From CAYSDH01 sp964429805 (GTDB lineage: Bacteria; Bacteroidota; Bacteroidia; Flavobacteriales_D; JABDKJ01): a DNA stretch of 9,061 nt. Below, piece by piece: positions 7,168 through 9,061 of the stretch. The stretch's first letter is position 1; every line of letters starts with the position of its first letter. Position numbers and translations under genes: made by a program. The notes under the pieces are model-generated. The model had not been told where the DNA came from, made no database searches, and saw only the letters and a program-made list of their open reading frames with translations. Location: positions 1 to 9,061 of the forward strand of contig CAYSDH010000096.1 in NCBI GenBank assembly GCA_964429805.1, given 5' to 3'.

Positions 7168-8967
7168 ATGAGAAAACTCATACTACTCTTTACTATTTTA
7201 CTGGGACTCAACCTTCAAGCTCAAACTGATACGACCTGTGTATCCGTGCTGATGACAGTAAATACTGTTGCGTTTGGAAGCGAAGTAGATTGGTCAATTT
7301 CTGACGTCAATGGAAGTGTTGTTTTTGACAACACGACTATCTATTCGAGTAACTCAAGCTACACTTACGCTCCGTGCCTTGAAGACGGATGTTACTTCAT
7401 GAACATGTCTGACACTTATGGTGATGGATGGAATGGTGGAACCTACACATTAGACATAAATGGTCAAATAATTACCGGAGGTATTAGTTTTGGTCATTAT
7501 GGAACTGACGTGTTTTCTGTTGGCGGCACTAATTGTGATTCTGTTTTTGTCTCAGGATGCACCGACCCAAATGCTGATAATTGGAATCCATCAGCGCAAG
7601 TAGATGACGGATCATGTACATATGATAATTTTTACGGATGTATGGATTCTTTGGCACTCAATTACGAGCCTTTAGCGACCATACCGAGTCAATGTTTTTA
7701 TTCAGATAGTCTTTGTCTAAGTAACTTGGTGTTTTCAGGCATGAGTGGAGGTTTTAATGGGGGAGATCCTTATGCTACATTTTTCATCAATGGCTACAAT
7801 TTCTCAAATGATTACTACATAGACTTCGGAGATGGCAGTGGTCAAACATTATCAGGTACTCAAGGCTCATTTTCTCATACATATGCTCAAAATGGAACGT
7901 ATGAGGTGTGCGTGACTGTCTCAAATGACTTCTGCGTGAATACTACTTGTGATACGATAGATGTCGTATTGCCAGTTTATGGATGTACAGAAAGCACAGC
8001 TCTAAATTATGATTCGTTGGCTACCGTAAATGACTGGAGTTGTATTTATCCGCCACTTTGCGACTCCACGCAAGTGCAAACAGATTTTTATGTTTGTATA
8101 TTCCAAAATGGATGGAATGTCGGTTTCCAGGTGACTTCAGATGCTGGAGATACTATTTATTCTCAAATGGGTTTTGACAATTACGCTGTTGAGAATTTCG
8201 ATTTATGTCTTGAAGAGGGCGTCTGTTACACGGCCGAAATGTTTAACCTAGACACTAGCGACACAGGATGGTATAACGGCTATTGGTGGGCAAACGTAGA
8301 TGGTGTAGAAATCATAGAAGAATCGCTAGACGATGATCTTGGCTACGAGTCGGTGTTGTTCTCTATTGATGGTACATGTGGAGAGGTATACGGTTGTACA
8401 GACAGTACAGCAGCAAACTACAATGCCTTGGCTACTATTGATGATGGCTCGTGTTACTACCCTGTACTCAACGACCTTTGTGCTGATGCAACTCCATTGA
8501 CAGAAGGGACAATTGCCATTAATAATATTGGCGCGTACAATAACGAGAACATCTGGGGCGAATGCTGGAACTGGGGAAGTGGAGAAGGTGAGCAAACGAG
8601 TATCTGGTACTCCTTTACTACTCCAGACTATCCTGCTCACATTGTGTTGGAATCTTCTGGAGACGGAAGCTTCTCGCTCACTGATACACAGTTTGGGCTA
8701 TTTGAAACTTGTGGTGGAGACATGGTAGATTGTGACGGTAACAGTGGAGACGGCATGTTTGCCATGCTCGAGTATGACTGTGGCGAACTACTAGAAAACA
8801 CGACCTACATACTCATGATTGATGGTTGGAGTGGTGATGAAGGAACAGCTTTGTTGACTTACTCCACTGATACTATTTGCGGAGGTCAAGATGTGTTTGG
8901 ATGTACGGATCCTTCTGCATTCAATTTCAATCCTCAAGCGACCATAGATGATGGCTCTTGTTACTAA
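7168..8967 (+). CDS. Secreted Cys-rich multidomain protein with five GCTD...DDGSC repeats, apparently cut short by an in-frame TAA
   Basis: The 599-residue product begins with a signal peptide (MRKLILLFTILLGLNLQA, cut after residue 18). Globular domains alternate with five repeats of about 23 residues. Domain A is at about 20-128 and has DTYGDGWNGG at 82-91, a probable metal-binding loop. Repeats 1 and 2 are at 130-152 and 157-178. A PKD domain at about 181-270 has YYIDFGDGSG (Asp219, Asp222). Repeat 3 is at 272-294. A diverged copy of domain A at about 297-406 has DTSDTGWYNG at 362-371. Repeat 4 is at 409-431. An NDLCADA-type beta domain, like the pre-peptidase C-terminal family, is at about 434-575. 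Repeat 5 is at 578-599. The frame then meets TAA at the repeat's conserved last Tyr, with no C-terminal sorting domain, and continues open beyond it. The complete gene therefore probably extends past the window. These modules occur in Bacteroidota surface and secreted proteins; the function is unknown and no catalytic residues are recognised. No Shine-Dalgarno precedes the ATG. Confidence 0.88.
   Translation: MRKLILLFTILLGLNLQAQTDTTCVSVLMTVNTVAFGSEVDWSISDVNGSVVFDNTTIYSSNSSYTYAPCLEDGCYFMNMSDTYGDGWNGGTYTLDINGQIITGGISFGHYGTDVFSVGGTNCDSVFVSGCTDPNADNWNPSAQVDDGSCTYDNFYGCMDSLALNYEPLATIPSQCFYSDSLCLSNLVFSGMSGGFNGGDPYATFFINGYNFSNDYYIDFGDGSGQTLSGTQGSFSHTYAQNGTYEVCVTVSNDFCVNTTCDTIDVVLPVYGCTESTALNYDSLATVNDWSCIYPPLCDSTQVQTDFYVCIFQNGWNVGFQVTSDAGDTIYSQMGFDNYAVENFDLCLEEGVCYTAEMFNLDTSDTGWYNGYWWANVDGVEIIEESLDDDLGYESVLFSIDGTCGEVYGCTDSTAANYNALATIDDGSCYYPVLNDLCADATPLTEGTIAINNIGAYNNENIWGECWNWGSGEGEQTSIWYSFTTPDYPAHIVLESSGDGSFSLTDTQFGLFETCGGDMVDCDGNSGDGMFAMLEYDCGELLENTTYILMIDGWSGDEGTALLTYSTDTICGGQDVFGCTDPSAFNFNPQATIDDGSCY
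7555..8964 (+). repeat. Five interspersed GCTD...DDGSC repeat units
   Basis: Units lie at 7555-7623, 7636-7701, 7981-8049, 8392-8460 and 8899-8964. The shared pattern is GCTDxxAxNY, three variable residues, then ATxDDGSCxY. Units 2 and 3 have lost the DDGSC part in favour of PSQC and NDWSC. Units 4 and 5 are the closest pair: each encodes ATIDDGSCY. Each unit has two Cys, probably disulfide-bonded outside the cell, and a DDG that could bind calcium. They act as linkers between larger domains. The fifth unit lacks only its final Tyr, replaced by the TAA at 8965-8967. Confidence 0.9.
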
Positions 8968-9061
8968 GGACCAGACAGCACTTGTACTGCACTATTTGCA
9001 TGGAGCTTTGGTAGTAATGTTCCTGGACTCTACTACTTCTATGGAGATGATAACGTAGAAC
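8968..9061 (+). pseudogene. In-frame continuation of the repeat protein beyond the TAA (runs off window)
   Basis: The frame of the 7168 gene stays open for 31 codons after the stop, to the window end. It reads GPDSTCTALFAWSFGSN and then GLYYFYGDDNVE. The composition (Cys, alternating aromatic and hydrophobic residues, a CTALFAWSF strand) resembles the start of another extracellular beta domain directly following a repeat unit, as happens after repeat 4. There is no start codon or ribosome site for a separate gene. It is best read as the downstream part of the same gene, separated by a nonsense mutation or a base-call error. Confidence 0.65.

Noticed and set aside
8326..8640. A 104-codon minus-strand open frame inside the repeat protein
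   Set aside because: It is antisense to the well-supported NDLCADA domain and lacks recognisable features.
7555..8964. CRISPR array
   Set aside because: The repeated segments are diverged protein-coding units in one frame with irregular spacing of 12 to about 440 bp.
8965..8967. Genetic-code change or programmed recoding at TAA
   Set aside because: TAA ends the 978-residue gene normally, selenocysteine uses TGA, and no stem-loop or other recoding signal is visible just downstream within the window.
1..9061. An undescribed defence, mobile or biosynthetic system
   Set aside because: No nuclease-plus-sensor pairing, integrase, transposase, reverse transcriptase or biosynthetic enzyme cluster is present; the genes are unrelated surface proteins and cytoplasmic enzymes.

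Overview
The window looks like a piece of a Bacteroidota chromosome, most likely a marine member of Flavobacteriales or a relative. The grounds are several large exported proteins of types typical of that phylum: a SHILGGD-type PKD/gliding-associated protein, a protein ending in a type IX secretion (T9SS) C-terminal sorting domain, and a Cys-rich protein built on GCTD...DDGSC repeats. AT-rich start contexts without Shine-Dalgarno sequences and moderate base composition agree with this. The species cannot be named from the sequence alone.

Layout. Positions 1-510 (minus) hold the N-terminal 170 codons of a secreted SHILGGD-type surface protein that runs off the left edge and has no ATG start. 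Positions 693-1301 (plus) encode a small two-helix membrane protein of unknown function. It converges on, and overlaps by 24 bp, a minus-strand pair: a beta-CASP metallo-beta-lactamase-fold ribonuclease (2345-3754) followed by a CaiB/BaiF family III CoA-transferase (1278-2348). These two share an ATGA stop/start overlap. An intrinsic terminator (3841-3872) separates the pair from a 978-residue T9SS cargo protein (3897-6833, minus) with a propeller-like N-terminal region, two CARDB repeats, a GEVED domain and a C-terminal sorting domain. After a 334-bp divergent intergenic region holding a Fur-box-like palindrome, a repeat-built secreted protein starts at 7168 (plus).

The gene at 7168 reaches an in-frame TAA at 8965-8967. 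The stop sits exactly where the other four copies of its repeat have a conserved Tyr. The same frame stays open and protein-like to the end of the window, so the real gene very probably continues to the right and is interrupted by a nonsense mutation or a base error.

The three exported proteins probably go through Sec and, where a sorting domain is present, through T9SS to the cell surface or medium. The RNase/CoA-transferase pair is cytoplasmic housekeeping or metabolism with no visible link to them. I see no defence system, mobile element, CRISPR array, tRNA or rRNA.
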